From Nitrososphaerota archaeon (lineage in GTDB: Archaea > Thermoproteota > Nitrososphaeria > Nitrososphaerales > Nitrosopumilaceae): a DNA stretch of 8,144 bases. The notes beneath the pieces are model-generated. The model searched no databases. It was not told where the DNA came from and saw only the letters and a list, made by a program, of their open reading frames with translations. Shown here piece by piece: positions 6,285 through 8,144 of this stretch (its first letter is position 1; each line of letters opens with the position of its first letter). A program made the position numbers and the translations under genes. The stretch is taken from the NCBI GenBank assembly GCA_022565935.1, contig JADFJY010000052.1, positions 1 to 8,144 on the forward strand. The letters run 5' to 3'.

Positions 6285-8024
6285 ATGCAAAAAAATTCAG
6301 ATGATGTTTCAAACATACATAATAGATTTTCTCTTACTCTAATCAATCCATCTTCACATTATTTTTCCTTAATTGCCTCATTAATTGTTGCAATAGCAAT
6401 TACAGTTACAACATATTTTGGATATCTGCATTCAGAAGATTTCTGGTTGAGGATTCCTCTTGTAGTCATAGTTTTAGCCATCACACAATTAATTGATACC
6501 AGATTTACAAAAAAGAAAGAATACTCTAAAGTACTTCATGCATCACTTTTTTCAAACTTGTTATGGGTGGCAACACTTCTCATGGGATTATTAGCAAGTG
6601 TTGTGTTATCAAAAGAAACATCTTTATTTTTTATAACATTTGGTATGTTTTTGTTTGCTAGTTTAAGAATAGGAATTTTCACAACAGTGTTAGGAGTTAA
6701 TATCAAAATGATTTGGGTAATTTGTTTGATACAACCACTTGCGATGTTTCTAATATTAATTCCACAAGACTTGTGGATTCCAATGCTTACAAATCCAATG
6801 TCGTTAGGATATGGAATAGTATTTTTGGTCATTGCTAGTGTTTGGTCTTTAGTTACAGATAAGGCAGGAAGACCGGGAATGAAAAGTACACATAAAACAA
6901 TTCAAGCATATTTGGCTTCACAAGGTAATGACTTTACTGATGCAGAAGAACTAATGGAAGAACGTTCAAGTAAAACCGAAGTATCAACATCTCAAATTAG
7001 GCTGCTAGCATCTAATGGAAATATGGAATTTAGGATGGTTCTGCCTGAAATTCATCCTGGACCATATCATCCAGTTGGAGGAAGCAACATACCATATTTA
7101 ATTTACAAAAATTTCAATTCGTCAGCCATGGTGATGCATAGCATATCAGACCATTCACTTAATCTACCCTCAAAAAATGAAGTAGAGATCTATCTAAAAA
7201 ATTTAGAAAATAGTAAAGTCATGGATGAAGGAGTACAATGTACTGAGCCAGTAACAGTTCAAATAAACAAAGCAAGAGTAACAGGATTATTATTTGGAAA
7301 AAGTCCATTATTGTTTTTGTCTTTATCCCCACATGGAATGGAAGACATTCCAAGTTACATGAAGACAGAAATTGAGCAATACGCAAAGAATCGAAACTAT
7401 GTTAGAACAATCATAGTAGATTGCCATAATGCAATGGGAAAAGAAATTTCAAAGGAAGATGGAGAAGATATGCTAAAAGCTTCAAAATCTTGTTTAGATA
7501 CTCTAATCACAAAAGAAAGTTTTCCAATTGAATTTGGTTATGCAAATTCTGATGATATGGATGTATGGACAGAAGACTTGGGCATGGGGGGTATTGGAAT
7601 TGTTTGTTTTAAAATCAATAATAAAAAATATTTTCTTGGATGGGCAGATGCTAATAATATGGAAAATGGTGTAAGAGAGAAAATAATAGATAGTTTAGCA
7701 AAAAGTGATTTTCAATTACTTGAGATTTGTACATCAGATACACATTATGCTCCAGTTAAAGCTAGAAATAGAAATGGATACTATCAATTAGGTTTGATTA
7801 CAGGAGCTGAAAAATTATCCAAATGGTTTTTGGATATTGCTAAAATTGCTGAAACAAAAATTACATCTGCAAAGTATGAAATTTTAGAAAACCAAACTGA
7901 TGTAAAAATCATGGGGCAGGGAATATTTGAGGATTTTTCTAAAGCACTTGACAACTCTTTAAAAATCACAAAAGGGTTTATGATTGGCGGAGTATGTCTT
8001 TTCATAACTAGTTTGTTTCTATAG
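6285..8024 (+). CDS. DUF2070 family membrane protein with His-rich soluble domain
   Basis: The 579-residue product matches the archaeal DUF2070 family by its motifs and layout; its function is unknown. The N-terminal part (about 27-191) has six hydrophobic segments (about 27-46, 57-72, 88-108, 114-137, 142-160, 173-190). A soluble domain of about 360 residues follows, and a last span lies at 563-579. The soluble domain carries conserved, ligand-like motifs: EIHPGPYHPVGGSNIP at 255-270, SDHSLNLPS at 288-296, SPHGMEDIP at 348-356, DCHNAMG at 379-385, GWADANNM at 452-459 and TSDTHY at 483-488. The repeated His/Asp motifs suggest a metal-dependent enzyme (inference). The ATG at 6285 is seven bases after Sec61-beta, suggesting co-expression with the translocon. 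The stop overlaps a converging gene by 17 bases. Confidence 0.85.
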   Translation: MQKNSDDVSNIHNRFSLTLINPSSHYFSLIASLIVAIAITVTTYFGYLHSEDFWLRIPLVVIVLAITQLIDTRFTKKKEYSKVLHASLFSNLLWVATLLMGLLASVVLSKETSLFFITFGMFLFASLRIGIFTTVLGVNIKMIWVICLIQPLAMFLILIPQDLWIPMLTNPMSLGYGIVFLVIASVWSLVTDKAGRPGMKSTHKTIQAYLASQGNDFTDAEELMEERSSKTEVSTSQIRLLASNGNMEFRMVLPEIHPGPYHPVGGSNIPYLIYKNFNSSAMVMHSISDHSLNLPSKNEVEIYLKNLENSKVMDEGVQCTEPVTVQINKARVTGLLFGKSPLLFLSLSPHGMEDIPSYMKTEIEQYAKNRNYVRTIIVDCHNAMGKEISKEDGEDMLKASKSCLDTLITKESFPIEFGYANSDDMDVWTEDLGMGGIGIVCFKINNKKYFLGWADANNMENGVREKIIDSLAKSDFQLLEICTSDTHYAPVKARNRNGYYQLGLITGAEKLSKWFLDIAKIAETKITSAKYEILENQTDVKIMGQGIFEDFSKALDNSLKITKGFMIGGVCLFITSLFL

Positions 8025-8142
8025 TCTTCATTTGATCAAGATTTCCATAAAATTCATCAATAAATGAAGAAAATTGGAAGATAGGCACTATTGGGACATT
8101 TTGAATGAAATCAACTTTATCTTGATACAATGTAACAATTAC
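8008..8142 (-). CDS. Unrecognised protein, C-terminal 44 residues (gene runs off window)
   Basis: A minus-strand frame is open from the window edge to a TAG at 8010-8008 and gives 44 residues, starting VIVTLYQDKVDFIQNVPIVP and ending DQMKTIETN. The composition is that of an ordinary soluble protein, and the convergent 17-base overlap with DUF2070 mirrors the TFB/protease arrangement. The other two minus frames have stops within the same stretch. I cannot name it from so short a piece, and the start lies beyond base 8144. Confidence 0.6.
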   Translation of the reverse strand, partial: VIVTLYQDKVDFIQNVPIVPIFQFSSFIDEFYGNLDQMKTIETN

Positions 8143-8144
8143 AG

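Noticed and set aside
6085..6312. Minus-strand frame of 75 residues over the Sec61-beta gene
   Set aside because: The plus strand carries clear Sec61-beta motifs; this frame is a shadow.
6536..8005. Minus-strand frames at 6536-6832 and 7784-8005
   Set aside because: Both are antisense to DUF2070, which has membrane segments and family motifs throughout.
1..8144. Mobile elements, CRISPR arrays, defence or phage genes
   Set aside because: I found no transposase, integrase, regularly spaced repeats or target-site duplications; composition looks even and genes are core archaeal types.

Overview
This window reads as core chromosome of an AT-rich, Nitrosopumilus-like member of the Nitrososphaerota (Thaumarchaeota). 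Archaeal identity rests on a transcription factor B with two cyclin-fold repeats, an archaeal aIF1 with an N-terminal zinc knuckle, a 55-residue Sec61-beta, a UPF0148 zinc protein, a DUF2070 membrane protein and the coenzyme F420 genes cofD and cofC. Placement near Nitrosopumilus is inferred from low GC, protein flavour and gene content. No database was searched.

Layout. Positions 1 to about 240 hold the 3' part of an RNase P RNA gene on the + strand; its 5' end lies outside the window. A TTTTTTTcAAAAAA palindrome follows and can terminate both rnpB and the converging minus-strand gene at 278-1660. That gene encodes an unrecognised exported, single-pass membrane protein with nine cysteines in its last 43 residues. 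A compact divergent promoter (about 1661-1756) separates it from cofD-cofC (1757-3317), a two-gene operon for building the F420 side chain with a one-base junction and a TTG start for cofC. TFB follows under its own promoter and ends overlapping, tail to tail, a minus-strand pair: aIF1 (5329-5637) then a CPBP/Rce1-type intramembrane protease (4333-5322, TTG start).

From a second divergent promoter (5638-5741) a + strand group runs UPF0148 (GTG start), Sec61-beta (6110-6277, a short gene easily missed) and DUF2070 (6285-8024). The window closes with the C-terminal end of an unrecognised minus-strand gene, overlapping DUF2070 tail to tail by 17 bases.

Together the genes cover information processing (tRNA maturation, transcription and translation initiation), protein export and membrane proteolysis, and a cofactor pathway. 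I see no mobile element, CRISPR array, tRNA, rRNA or defence island, and no clear new multi-gene system. The features most worth pursuing are the Cys-rich membrane protein, the histidine-rich DUF2070 protein beside Sec61-beta, and the aIF1-protease pairing.
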